DNA of 64,000 nt from Sabellastarte sp. h YS-2021 (lineage: Eukaryota; Annelida; Polychaeta; Sabellida; Sabellidae): positions 29,782,040 through 29,846,039 of the forward strand of contig OZ024936.1 in NCBI GenBank assembly GCA_964017235.1, in the 5' to 3' direction. Positions 1-10,972 of the stretch are shown piece by piece; within the stretch, counting starts at the first letter, position 1; each line of letters begins with the position of its first letter. A program made the position numbers and the translations under genes. The notes beneath the pieces were generated by a model. It saw nothing but the letters and a program-made list of their open reading frames with translations. It was not told where the DNA came from and searched no databases.

Positions 1-482
1 CTCCCATACACAAACAAGCGTCGCTTAATAAAAAAATAACATGTATAATCTATACAAAAAGGTATGTAATAAACAACAACAGATATTATCAATGTTGAAA
101 ACAACAGCAAAACAAGAGCATAAATAAATACAATCAAAATTAAAAAAAATAAACAGGCCTAGACGTCACTCAGCAAATGAAATTATTCACCATAATAAAA
201 GACATAATTGGTCGCCTTCATTACAGCAAAATCTGTCGTAGCAATTATCCTCTTATAGGACAAGTTGGTTAACCTCTGGCAGAAATTATATGATCAGCTA
301 ATACAAAACCATTCTAAATGGTTTATTGTCGTGATTTTGTGTTGGTAAAAAATACATTTATCACTTGCTTGTATCAATGCTCATTTTATTTGAAAGAAAT
401 CCATGTAACCACACTGAGAATAATCAAAAATAAGGATTTTGTGACCAATTTGTGCCCAGTTATGGCATACTGTGGCAGATAT

Positions 483-711
483 TAGAGTAAGAAATCTAAA
501 ATTTGCCACATATCTGAAATTCGCCACATGTGAAAATACTAATAAAATAAATGAATTGTGGTGAGATTTGTTGACTGTATAGTAAATTATAGCTTTTTGA
601 ACTGAAAAATACCAATTTTTAGACAAAAACATCATTTTCTTCATAAAAATAACTAAGGTTTTAGAGGTGGCGAATTTTAGATTCCTAGCGAATTTTAGAT
701 TTCTTACTCTA
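483..711 (+). mobile_element. 225-bp Tc1/mariner-like MITE, copy 1
   Basis: A 225-bp non-autonomous element lies between TA dinucleotides at 483-484 and 710-711. The ends are inverted repeats, GAGTAAGAAATCTAAAAT at the left and its complement at the right. A second motif (GGCGAATTT or its complement) is repeated just inside each end. Two more copies of exactly the same length occur at 15729-15953 and 29118-29342, all with TA flanks. TA target duplication plus TIRs fits a Tc1/mariner-type MITE; the superfamily is inferred. The small reading frame across it is a repeat shadow. Confidence 0.85.
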
Positions 712-929
712 AACTAATACGTTTTCTCAATGTACTTGAATAGGAATAGCCTAGGCAGATTAACTCGCATAACGGAGTGGTCAATGATCGTGGGAAAATC
801 AGATAAAGTACACAGTTTTTCAAACTAAACTTAAGCCGATCCTTAAAACAAGACACCTAGAAATAGGATACAATGATAAATGTAGCTGAAACACTGGGAA
901 AATAACAGAATGGCATAGGAACAAAACCT
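712..929. other. no feature seen
   Basis: AT-rich sequence without a recognisable gene or repeat. Confidence 0.5.
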
Positions 930-1185
930 GACCTCTGTGGCCTGATGGTTACAGTGTTGGACTTTAGAGCAGAAGGTTTGGCGTTCAATCCTTGGACAAG
1001 GTACTTTACACATGTCTCTCTTCACCCAAGAGTATAAATGGGTACCAACAATTGTTGGGGAGATACACCTGTGACAAACTGGCACTCCAGGAAGTAGAGA
1101 TACTCTAAGTCATCATATGCAAAAGAAGCTGGAAATAAGCACTGGCCATATAGACCACTAGACCCAAAAAGTGACTTTTTATAGA
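930..1185 (+). mobile_element. tRNA-derived SINE (type 2)
   Basis: The start resembles a tRNA gene: a box A-like TGGCCTGATGGTTA near 939 and a box B-like GGCGTTCAATCC near 980. The body (TACTTTACACATGTCTCTC, then GTATAAATGGGTACC) is unlike the other SINE family in this window. No CCA end or full cloverleaf is apparent, so it is a SINE rather than a working tRNA gene. The 3' limit is approximate. Confidence 0.6.
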
Positions 1186-1548
1186 AAAAAATATTACCAT
1201 ATGTAATAACCACTCATTGCTGTGAAAGAATGTATGAGTCAGGTAAATCAAGGTGATCATGTCAAATTTGGTTGAGAATGCCAGAATACCCTTCTTTTAA
1301 ATGAGCTGAAGTGGCTTGTGATAAAAAAAGGCACAAATCATAAGTACACCCCCTAGCTTGGTGCCAAGGCTAGTTGGTTGTGGAGTTGAGTACACACTGT
1401 GCTCATTTCCTGAAGCTACATCTGAGATGGGGGACTAGTAAACTAATATTGGGTCAATTCCCTGAGCTTTCATTATACAGCAGACTCCCTGTCGCCGTGG
1501 CAAGTCCCTCTCTTATCTCCTGAAGTAAAGAAACATGAACAAGCAATC
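1186..1548. other. no feature seen
   Basis: Intergenic or intronic sequence with no gene, RNA or repeat that I can name. Confidence 0.5.
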
Positions 1549-1619
1549 AGTGTCCGTGAACGGGCTCTGTGTCAGCTGACTGTGTGTTTTGAGTTTCAGA
1601 GTGGAAGTGAAAGAAGTTT

Positions 1620-3290
1620 ACTGTGGTATAGCTGACTCAAAAGTAGGTTAATACATTTAAAGAAAATACTGTCAATGCAAAAATAGGTTAATACATTTAA
1701 AGAAAATACTGCAAATGCAATAGTTATCAAGTTACAACTGATTTAGTCAACAGTGATAACCTCAAAGTAGCTATTACACAGCTATGTAATGAGCTACAGA
1801 TCTGAAATTTTTCTATGTTATAGCTGACCCAAAAGTAGGTGAACGATATATTTAAACTAAATACTGTAAATGCAATATTTAGTTTTAAAGTTACAACTGA
1901 TTTACTTAACAGTGAGAACCTAAAAATAGCTATTGCTCAGCTATGTCATGAGCTGTAGGTCTGTAATTGCACTATATTATAGCTAACCCAAAAGTAAGTG
2001 AACAACATATTTAAACAAAATACTGTAAATGCAAGTTTTTCAAGTTACAACTGATTTACTCAACAGTGAGAACCTAAAAATAGCTATTGCTCAACTATGC
2101 CACGAGCTGTAGATCTGTAATTTCAATATGTTATAGCTGACACAAAAGTAGGTGAACAACATATTTAAAATACTGTAAATGCAATAGTTTTCAAGATACA
2201 ACTGATTTACTCAACAGTGAGAACCTCAAAGTAGCTATTGTTCAGCTATGCCATGAGCTACAGGTCTGCAGTTTCACTATCTTATAGCTAACCCAAAAGT
2301 AGGTGGACAACATATTTAAACAAAACACTGTAAATGAAAAAGTTTTGAAGTTACAACTGATTTACTCAACAGTGAGAACCTGAAAACAGCTATTGTTCAG
2401 CTATGTAATGAGCTACAGGTCTGCAATTTCACTATGTTATAGCTGACCAAAAAATAGGAGAATAACATATTTAAACAAAATGCTCCAAATGCAATAATTT
2501 TCAAGTTACAACCGATTTACTCAACAGTGATAACCTCAAAGTAGCTAGTACTCAGCTATCCAATCAGCTACAGGTCTGAAATTTTAATATGTTATAACTG
2601 ACCCAAAAGTAGGTGAACAACATATTTAAACAAAATACTGTAAATGGAATAGCTTTCAAGTTACAACTGATTTACTCAACAGTGAGAACCTGAAAATAGC
2701 TATTGCCCAGATATGTAATGAGCTACAGGTCTACAATTTCATTATGTTATAGCTGACCAAAAATTAGGTGAATAACATATATGTCGTGACAGAACTTCCA
2801 ATTCGACAGAATTTCAAATTCTGTCAACAGAACTTCCAATTGGAAGTTCTGTCGACAGAACTTCAAATTGGAAGTTCTGTCAACAGAATTTCAAATTCTG
2901 TCGAATTGGAAGTTCTGTCACGACATATATATAAACAAACTGCTCTAAAAGCAATAGTTTTCAAGTTACAACTGATTTACTCAACAGTGATAACCTCAAA
3001 GTAGCTATTACTCAGCTATGCAATGAGCTACAGGTTTGAAATTTCACTATGTTGTAGCTGACCCAAAAGTAGCGGAATAACATATTTACACAAAATTCTG
3101 TATATGCAATAGTTTTCAAGTTATAGGTGATTTTACTCATTACGGAAGGTACTGAAAAGTCAGAAAGTTGCTATTACTCACTTAGCTATTGGGATAGGCA
3201 CTCAATTTACTCACCATGTTGTAGCTATGAAAAAAATTAGCTGAGTAACATATTTTGACAAAATGCTCTGAATGTGATACTTTTCAAGTT
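1620..3290 (+). repeat. ~155-bp tandem array in B1
   Basis: The landmark CAACAGTGAGAACCT recurs near 1747, 1906, 2061, 2212, 2367, 2522, 2677 and 2982, about 155 bp apart. The last interval is double because of the inserted palindrome at 2777-2930. A second landmark is the phrase ATAGCTGACCCAAAAGTAGG. Monomers are degenerate and the edges more so. A 47-bp direct duplication sits at the left edge (about 1641-1720). Confidence 0.85.
2777..2930. mobile_element. palindromic MITE inserted in satellite core
   Basis: A near-perfect inverted repeat of about 154 bp starts ATATATGTCGTGACAGAACT and ends with the complement. Inside are alternating blocks of GACAGAACTTCCAATT and GACAGAATTTCAAATT that are themselves inverted. 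It splits a 155-bp monomer at a TATA-like site (AACATAT before, ATAAAC after). Removing it restores the period. Decayed relatives lie near 4912-5228, 6440-6505 and 33912-33985. The superfamily is unknown. Confidence 0.8.
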
Positions 3291-3701
3291 ATAAGTGATT
3301 TAGTGCATGATTTCATGAATTTTAATAATGCACTAAAAATGATTTTAAAAATTCAGAAAAAAATAATTAAGAAAGATCCAGGCCTGATACTCGCACAAGG
3401 TTATCTACTAGTGGCCTAGTACATATTTACAAGATATGAGAAAATCCCTGTAATAGTGAATGAGAAAATTATGATAAAGTTTTGAAATTTTCACACTTTG
3501 TGTGGGGGTACCTGACTTGTAAATGGCTCTGGGGAACAGACGAACGAACAGATCTGCAGGCCTTGAACACTTTTTCATCCTCGATAGTTAAGGTATCTTT
3601 TAAAAAAAACAGCATGTCTCTGGGTCTTGTAATTTAGGAGAAATTGTTCACGTGGACGCGGACGCAGACTCGGACGCCCACGCCGCAGAGTGACAACATA
3701 A

Positions 3702-3729
3702 TGTCAGGTGACTGACAAGTCAGCTGACA
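3702..3729 (+). repeat. 3'-terminal hairpin of B1
   Basis: TGTCAGGTGACT, loop GACA, AGTCAGCTGACA: a 12-bp stem with one mismatch. It is the same hairpin as 22226-22253 and its arm is inverted with respect to the 5' TGTCAGCTGACT. Shared sequence between the copies ends a few bases later at CATAAAAATG. Confidence 0.85.
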
Positions 3730-3735
3730 TAAAAA

Positions 3736-4226
3736 TGTTGCCGAAGTTTGTGAAATTTGCATCCGAGGATACTCCCATCACATTCCCTTAATTCTAACGA
3801 ATTTCATTAAACCCTCAATTTTATTTTACTATAAATCCAAAATATCCTCAAAGATTTGTCATTCTTGTACTCCATTTAAAGGCAAGTATATACAGTGAAA
3901 TTTCCATCATTTACTATACTGCTTATGGCTCACAACTGGTGGAATTCATATTTTGTAGCAAATTAATTTGTTGTTCTTTTAAGCACTGAATTATTTATAT
4001 ATAGGACACCTTTTTAAACAGAAAATATAGAATATATACCAGTAAACATCAGTTCAATTTATTGGCTTTATTTTCTAAGGAATGTTTCTTCCTTTGCTCA
4101 GGCCTTATACCCACACAAAAACTTTCACGAAGATCTGTTCATTACCAAACAGACAAACATACCCAAAAACATAACCTCTGGGTGGAGGCAATAAGGATTT
4201 AGTTATGGCCAGATTGGTGAAAGGTT
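3736..4226. other. no feature seen
   Basis: AT-rich sequence between two mobile elements. No coding signal was recognised. Confidence 0.5.
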
Positions 4227-4674
4227 CTATTTTATAAGGCTGAAACGATTAGCAAATTTTGGTAGCCGGGTAGTCGCTTGCATTAACCGTCGACTAATCG
4301 ATTAATTGTTTCTGACGTTTAGCATGTATGAGAAATACCGAAAACGTGTGTGTTCCGGATGGTTCCCGATGTAAACAAACAAAATGGCGGATCGCGAGAT
4401 GCTTAAAAGCAAAGAATTCACCAGATTTTTGGATAACTGGCCAATAATGTAATATTTTGATATTTTAAAAATAAAATGCATATAAAATGCTTTAATTTGA
4501 TACGTTTTAAGGTCTTAACTCGAGATACTCATAGTTCCAACGATCGCGTAAAATCCGCTATATGGTGATATATAAGGAAAACAATTAACCGACTTCATAA
4601 CATTGGCGTCGACTAGTGCTTTGATAACCTACTAATCGACTAGTACGAATAATCGTTTCAGCTTTACTATTTTA
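4227..4674. mobile_element. hAT-type MITE with 8-bp target duplication
   Basis: The target duplication CTATTTTA occurs at 4227-4234 and 4667-4674. Between them is a 432-bp element with terminal inverted repeats TAAGGCTGAAACGATTA and, reading in from the right, TAAAGCTGAAACGATTA (one mismatch). An 8-bp duplication plus this TIR style is characteristic of the hAT superfamily. There is no transposase frame. The interior has short inverted segments such as GTCGACTAATCGATTA near 4289. Confidence 0.88.
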
Positions 4675-4911
4675 CATTCTAAGGATACATAATTATCCAA
4701 TTAAAAGGAGAATTATTCAAAATAATAATTGCTTCATTTCAGATAAGATTTCCTTGTTCCTGGTACGTTTAATTTTAACAGGATGGTAGGTCATTTTACT
4801 TTCAAATTCTATTTGTGGAATGGTTGGGTTTGGGGTACACAGTTTCAATCAATAACGCTTCCACATTTCAATATCGAGTATCCGTTAGCATACTACTTTC
4901 AACTAATTATA

Positions 4912-5228
4912 TGCTGTGACAAAACTTAAAATCTGACCCAATTTAAATTCTGTCAACATAACTTCAACAGAACTGAAAGGATTTCAATCCTGAATTCGAA
5001 ATTCCATTGAATTTGGGTTTCTGGTGCAATATTATAAGAGCCATAATTGTAGTCATAATGCATGCGGATAAAATGTTGTATATTGTAAATGAAGTCTGAA
5101 CTAAATTTAGGATCCTTTATTCATTTGATAACATTTCAAATTTATTCAACAACATTTTAAATTCTGTTGACAAACTCATGAAATACATGTACGTGAAATG
5201 GAAGTGCTGTCAGATTCTGTCATGACAT
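4912..5228. mobile_element. decayed relative of the palindromic MITE
   Basis: The left edge reads TATGCTGTGACAAAACTT and the right edge ATTCTGTCATGACATAT, degenerate versions of the ends of the 2777-2930 palindrome. Internal fragments such as ATTCTGTCAACATAACTTC are also shared. The element appears old and expanded, and the boundaries are approximate. Confidence 0.5.
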
Positions 5229-5654
5229 ATGTACATACTGAGAGGTTGTACAGCGATCACAAATTAGCCTGTGACAACAGCGATGTGAAGCTTGGCATGA
5301 TGTCCTACTTACTGACTCTGCTACACCTGCTATTACTGCATATATTTTAGAAGATCTAATAAATCAATGTAATGAGATGCTGACAACACAATGAAATACA
5401 CATAAACACCCTGCTCTTTCCCATAACATCAGGATCAAACCAGTTAACAGTTCATGTCTTTGCAATTATAATACCTTCTTCACACTTCCCTGCTACAAAA
5501 TCCTGACTGCTATAGTATATAGAATTATAGATACTAAATAGCACAATATCGCCTTCACTACAGGACTCAAAGCACTTCTTGATTTAAGTATAGTACAAGC
5601 TCTGGTGACTGAGAAACCCCAAACTGAAAGAGCCTCAGGGATCAAGTATCAGGT

Positions 5655-6320
5655 ATCCATGTGCTTTATCTCTGGACAGTGTTGGACTCTAAGGCACACC
5701 ATCCAAATTGTAATGCACAAATCATAAATTTATTTATTTATTTATTTGGGGTTTTACGTCGCTTTCAACACTGTACAGGTCATATCACGACAGGTAGTTG
5801 GAAGGGCAGAGGAAACCAGTACATAGAGTTCGCTAGGGTTCTGTACTGTAAACTGCCGACCAACGGCAAGCAACTACCAGCTTTCCCACATTATTATTAA
5901 AGGCCTTGACGGGGATCGAACCCCGGCCTTAGAGGTGGGAGGCGAGAGTGTTACCACTCTGCCACCGTGGCCCCCGCACAAATCATAAAGTCGTAAAACA
6001 TAATTGGGTTGTCACCAAGGATACCATCAGTATTTGGTAGTTTGAAAAACTATGGTGGGAAAGACTTCTGAAAAAGATAACATGAAATTGTAGGAGCAGT
6101 TCAAATTTCTCAGGTGGCAAATCATTCCAGAGTTTTGCAGCATCATATGAGAAGCACTCGTTGAAATGAAGTTAGATTTATGAACTGATGAGCTGTAAAA
6201 AGGAACCTTGACAAAAATCTTTTCTGGATTGGTATGTCATGTTTTAACAGTAGATGACAAAGACAAATATGGGGCAAAGTACTCTGGCTTGCCAGAGGTG
6301 AGGTTTCTTTGGTTTCCTGT
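5655..6320. repeat. LINE 3'-region-like repeat, split by a SINE
   Basis: The sequence starts with GTTGGACTCTAAGGCACACC and, after the inserted SINE, continues with a stretch containing CTATGGTGGGAAAGA and CCAGAGTTTTGCAGCATCAT. Similar wording occurs at 47695-48055 and 53580-53850. In this window such stretches lie next to non-LTR reverse transcriptase fragments, so I take them as LINE 3' tails or derived SINE bodies. That link is inference. Confidence 0.45.
5715..5989 (-). mobile_element. tRNA-SINE (main family), copy 1
   Basis: A full-length SINE on the minus strand (5729-5975) is flanked by the 14-bp target duplication GCACAAATCATAAA. Reading the minus strand, a tRNA-like head has box A TGGCAGAGTGG and box B GGTTCGATCCC. 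The body contains GTTTACAGTACAGAACC and GTACTGGTTTCCTCTGCC, and the tail is (AAAT)n after GTAAAACCCC. It is inserted in the LINE-tail-like repeat, which shows nesting. Confidence 0.9.
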
Positions 6321-6439
6321 TAGTGGCTATCCAATTGGGGATATACTAAACACATGACTTTTTAATAGGGAGGGGGCATTTGTACAAATAAATATAGTTT
6401 GGGAAATCTACAAAAATCTTTGCTACAATCAGGACAAAT

Positions 6440-6505
6440 CTATCGGAATTTCAAATTCAGATATCACAATCTCCAATTGGAAGCTGTCATGTCAGATTAA
6501 ACTCC
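6440..6505. repeat. fragment of palindromic MITE family
   Basis: Contains GGAATTTCAAATTC and CTCCAATTGGAAGCTGTCAT, recognisable but decayed blocks of the family defined at 2777-2930. Confidence 0.35.
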
Positions 6506-7819
6506 TTTCCCTTCAGTAAACTGGAAAAATGTAAATATATATGTCCATTCACAAAACCATCATTCTCCATTCTTTAACTTAATAATCTTCCCTAATATAA
6601 CCTTGTGAGGATTGTACATCAGACAAAAGACCCAAAAAGTGTGAATAACACATTAGGACTATGCTCTATCCAGGGTATATGCTAATTTATAGCACAATTT
6701 CCACAAAAAAATTACGGCCAATTAGCTGCTTCAGTCAATCTAATTGCCCAAACCCAATAACATGTGGTTTTGTCTTATGGACTGTGTGCATTATATTGAT
6801 TTCATTGGATAATGCAGTTGGGAGGTAAGACGACATACCTTGTCCAAGTGCATCAAAATAACAAAATCTAAAAACAAAATGACTTTCATTCTAAAGACAT
6901 CTCCTGGATATATAGATCAGTAGGTACTGACAGTATATATCATAGAATCTTTCAAGTAAAATGGCCAGAACTTTCTTATACATTTTTTACCATTTGGTTC
7001 AGTTTCAAGGGAGTCTTTTCTCAGTCTATTGTTGGATTGGTATGGTGCTGAGCCTAATCAGACCTTTTTCTGTATTAACCCACTTCACCATAGTACCCCC
7101 ATTCCTTTATAAACAGCCAAGTGGAGATTTTTTTTGTCACTAAAGTAAGAATCTGATCTCAACCAGAAACTGAGCCTGATTCTCCGTCAATAACATAGAA
7201 ATAATGACACGAGCAGATGACACTGACATCATACAGCTCGTCAGATTGCCGCCTACTGGTTTATAACTGCTCAGCAGCAACTACAGCTTTGTAGCTTTGT
7301 GCATGTGACATTTGATCAAAGGGACATCGAGGTTTAATAATATATTCATGTCTTAGAAATAGCACACAGAGAAAAAAAAATGGAACACGATGGTAGAGAA
7401 TGTTAAAAAAAATTTAAAAATAACACAGCTGGTGCTGAAGTAGAATGGATCAGGCTGAGTTTCTCTTGAAGCAGTTCTGTTTTTAGCTGTTCAAAATATA
7501 ATTTGAAACCTAATACACTTCTCCCAGCTGTACTCCGGCATAACATGCCACCCAAAACCCTCACATGTTCTTGTTGTATAGAAAATAACATTGATTTTTC
7601 TTGATTTAAATGGGCATTAACAAAAGTTAGAAGTTGATTTTTCACAAAAGTACACCTATAAAGTAACCTTTAGTATGACTTATTACAGCAGTACTAATAA
7701 CATTTTTTACTTGACATAGTCATTCCAAGTTGGAACTTGACCAAGCAGCAATTAACAAAAACAAGGCTCATGCTTCTAGAGAAGACTTTTTTTTGTCTTT
7801 TTTTTTGTCACTGGACCTT
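6506..7819. other. no feature seen
   Basis: Single-copy-looking AT-rich sequence. Short open frames (for example 6961-7143) have no recognisable domain, no splice context and ordinary base composition. Confidence 0.5.
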
Positions 7820-8012
7820 CATGAACTGTGGTGTAGCTTGATGAGCACCCATCTGATCACTGAATTTAAGCAGCAATGGGCTGCATTAGTACTTGGATGA
7901 GTGACTGTCTGAGTTCTAGGCCATGTATGAGATGTATCTGAGTTGGACTAGGTTTTTGTCGCTAGACTATCATATTCACTACTCATGTCTCTGATGGCTT
8001 TGCAGCTCGTAC
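7820..8012 (+). mobile_element. 5S rRNA-derived SINE (SINE3-like), copy 1
   Basis: Positions 7846-7920 read like a 5S rRNA gene: CATCTGATCACTGAATTTAAGCAGC, then TTAGTACTTGGATGAGTGAC (the internal promoter region) and GAGTTCTAGG. The 5' part of 5S is corrupted, and sequence after it (TTTTTGTCGCTAGAC, then CTCATGTCTCTGATGGC) continues as a SINE body. A second copy with the same 5S part and body lies at 40333-40515 on the other strand, so this is a dispersed 5S-headed retroposon and not a 5S gene. Confidence 0.75.
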
Positions 8013-8726
8013 ACATAGACAGAAAGACTTTTCAGTTTTATTTACATCAATTTTTTCAAGTACACTTTTTTTAACAGTTTCAAAAAAATAAATATTAAAT
8101 TAATGTTCTATTATCCTACAAATTGTTGAAATTATTGAGATCTATTTATTTTTGAGTTGTAGATATGAGTTGTCTAGCTAAAGTTTTTCCAAATAAACAA
8201 AATAGCTGTTCTGCCAACACGATTTACATATTGTTTTAAATGGAGAATTTTTTTTTCTTTCATGGTCAGGCTTATTTACGAAAAACAGAACAAACTAGAT
8301 TGCGTCAAGTGGACGACAACATATCCCCCGACAGGCTATATCTCACACCAAAGCACTATAAGTATTTTTTGTAGCACCTATTTTGTGTGATATACAATTA
8401 CTATAAACCGTTTTTCATTTTATCAAACATTTTTTTTTTCATTTTTTTTTGTCAATCTTCCTGTAATGATAAGATTAATCCTTCTTAAAAATATTTAAAT
8501 GGTTTTCAGTACTTTCTAAAATCAAACTAGAAATAGGCCGCCCTGTTGATAGTAGATGCGAATAGAAACAGGATAGCATAGAAGAACACACATTATCATG
8601 TGTAATGTCCACCCATGAACCTTTTGCCCAAATTGTACAGTAGTCTTACAAGACCCTGTTTCATTTGTAAAATATATCAATGATGCTTAAATATTTGATA
8701 GTGTAGATGTAATTTATTTCAGCTTC

Positions 8727-10534
8727 ATGCCTTTTTGCATTGGTTGGGTTGAAAATTTTGACGAAATCACTCTATCTTGCACGGTTAAGAAGATAGAAGC
8801 CAATTCCTGTTTTTCTATTTTTGGCAAAAATTTGAAAATTCAAAATGGCCGCCATTATTGGGAAAAGGAAATTTTTTTGAAAATTGCCAAGAGTACATTT
8901 CTTAGATACCCTATGGGTCGAAAATTTCAACAAAATAACTCTATTTTGCACGGTTAAGGCCAGTTTGTGTTTTTCCATTTTGGGCAAAAATTCGAAAATT
9001 CAAAATGGCTGCCATTTTTGGGGAGGGGAAAATTTTTTGAAAATTGCAAAGATTACATTCCTTAGATACCCTGTGGGTTGAAAATTTCGACGAAATCGCT
9101 CTATCTCGCATGGTTAAGGAGATAGAAGCAAATTTGTGTTTTGCCATTTTTGGCAAAAATTTGAAAATTCAAAATGGCCGCCATTTTAGGGGAGGGGAAA
9201 ATTTTTTAGAAATTACCAAGAGTACAATGCTCAGATACCCTGTGGGTCGAAAATTTTGACGAAATCACTCTATCTGGCACGGTTAAGGAGATAGAAGCAA
9301 ATTTGTGTTTTGCCATTTTTGGCAAAAATTCGAAAATTCAAAATGGCCGCCATTTTTGGGGAGGGGAAAATTTTTGGAAAATTGCAAAGATTGCATTCCT
9401 TAGATACCCTGTGGGTCGAAAATTTCGACGAAATCGCTCTATCTCGCACGGTTAAGGAGATAGAAGCAAATTTGTGTTTTGCCATTTTTGGCAAAAATTC
9501 GAAAATTCAAAATGGCCGCCATTTTTGGGGAGGGGAAAATTTTTTGAAAATTGCAAATATTACATTCCTTAGATACCCTGTGGGTCGAAAATTTCGATGA
9601 AATCGCTCTATCTCGCACGGTTAAGGAGATAGAAGCAAATTTGTGTTTTGCCATTTTTGGCAAAAATTCGAAAATTCAAAATGGCCGCCATTTTTGGGGA
9701 GGGGAAAATTTTTGGAAAATTGCAAAGATTGCATTCCTTAGATACCCTGTGGGTCGAAAATTTCGACGAAATCGCTCTATCTCGCACGGTTAAGGAGATA
9801 GAAGCAAATTTGTGTTTTGCCATTTTTGGCAAAAATTCGAAAATTCAAAATGGCCGCCATTTTTGGGGAGGGGAAAATATTTTGAAAATTGCAAAGATTG
9901 CATTGCTTAGATACCCTGTGCGTCGAAAATTTTGCCGAAATCGCTCTATCTCGCACGGTTAAGGAGATAGAAGCAAATTAGTGTTTTGCCATTTTTGGCA
10001 AAAATTCGAAAATTCAAAATGGCCGCCATTTTTGGGGAGGGGAAAATTTTGGAAAATTGCAAAGATTGCATTCCTTAGATCCCCTGTGGGTCGAAAATTT
10101 TGCCGAAATCGCTCTATCTCGCACGGTTAAGGAGATAGAAGCAAATTTGTGTTTTGCCATTTTTGGCAAAAATTCGAAAATTCAAAATGGCCGCCATTTT
10201 TGGGGAGGGGAAATTTTTTTGAAAATTGCAAATATTACATTCCTTAGATACCCTGTGGGTCGAAAATTTCGACGAAATCGCTCTATCTCGCACGGTTAAG
10301 GAGATAGAAGCAAATTTGTGTTTTGCCATTTTTTGGCAAAAATTTGAAAATTCAAAATGGCCGCCATTTTTGGGGAGGGGAAAATTTTTGGAAAATTGCA
10401 AAGATTGCATTCCTTAGATACCCTGTGGGTCGAAAATTTCGACGAAATCGCTCTATCTCGCACGGTTAAGGAGATAGAAGCAAATTTGTGTTTTGCCATT
10501 TTTGGCAAAAATTCAAAAATTCAAAATGGCCGCA
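8727..10534 (+). repeat. 169-bp satellite array, block 1
   Basis: About 10.6 head-to-tail monomers. Each contains AAAATGGCCGCCATTTT, GGGGAGGGGAAAATTTT, TTAGATACCCTGTGGGTCG, AAATTTCGACGAAATCG, CACGGTTAAGGAGATAGAAG and TTTTGCCATTTTTGGCAAAA. The first two or three monomers are clearly more divergent than the interior, as expected at an array edge. Because 169 is not a multiple of three, the many 60-104 residue open frames here on both strands are by-products of the repeat. Confidence 0.95.
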
Positions 10535-10972
10535 AACAAACTAGATTGCGTCAAGTGGACGACAACATATCCCCCGACAGGCTATATCTCACACCAAAGC
10601 ACTATAAGTATTTTTTGTAGCACCTATTTTGTGTGATATACAATTACTATAAACCGTTTTTCATTTTATCAAACATTTTTTTTTTCATTTTTTTTTGTCA
10701 ATCTTCCTGTAATGATAAGATTAATCCTTCTTAAAAATATTTAAATGGTTTTCAGTACTTTCTAAAATCAAACTAGAAATAGGCCGCCCTGTTGATAGTA
10801 GATGCGAATAGAAACAGGATAGCATAGAAGAACACACATTATCATGTGTAATGTCCACCCATGAACCTTTTGCCCAAATTGTACAGTAGTCTTACAAGAC
10901 CCTGTTTCATTTGTAAAATATATCAATGATGCTTAAATATTTGATAGTGTAGATGTAATTTATTTCAGCTTC
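10535..10972 (+). repeat. second copy of element A head
   Basis: Identical to 8289-8726 as far as compared, including the T-rich tract and CAATCTTCCTGTAATGATAAG. It interrupts the satellite array directly after a truncated monomer. Confidence 0.9.

Larger units (their letters stand above)
1549..3735 (+). mobile_element. Helentron/pearl-like element B1 with tandem core
   Basis: The 5' end carries an imperfect hairpin (AGTGTCCG-TGAA-CGGGCTCT, 1549-1568) and then TGTCAGCTGACT (1570-1581). The core is a tandem array of ~155-bp monomers. The 3' end has a GC-rich segment (GGACGCCCACGCCGCAGAG) and a terminal hairpin, TGTCAGGTGACT-GACA-AGTCAGCTGACA (3702-3729). The element at 18903-22259 has the same 5' end, core and 3' end, so the boundaries are supported by two independent copies. 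The layout (flank, satellite-like core, flank, subterminal inverted repeat and hairpin) matches non-autonomous Helentron/HINE elements and bivalve 'pearl' elements; the class is inferred. No transposase or Rep/helicase ORF is present. A palindromic MITE interrupts the core. Confidence 0.7.

Noticed and set aside
2768-3004. 78-residue open frame
   Set aside because: It arises from the palindromic MITE inside a satellite monomer.
5729-5975. tRNA gene on the minus strand (box A and box B)
   Set aside because: The head continues into a SINE body with an AAAT tail, is bounded by a 14-bp target duplication, and occurs in many copies.
7846-7920. 5S rRNA gene
   Set aside because: The 5' third is corrupted and the same truncated 5S with an identical body occurs at 40333-40515, so it is a retroposon.
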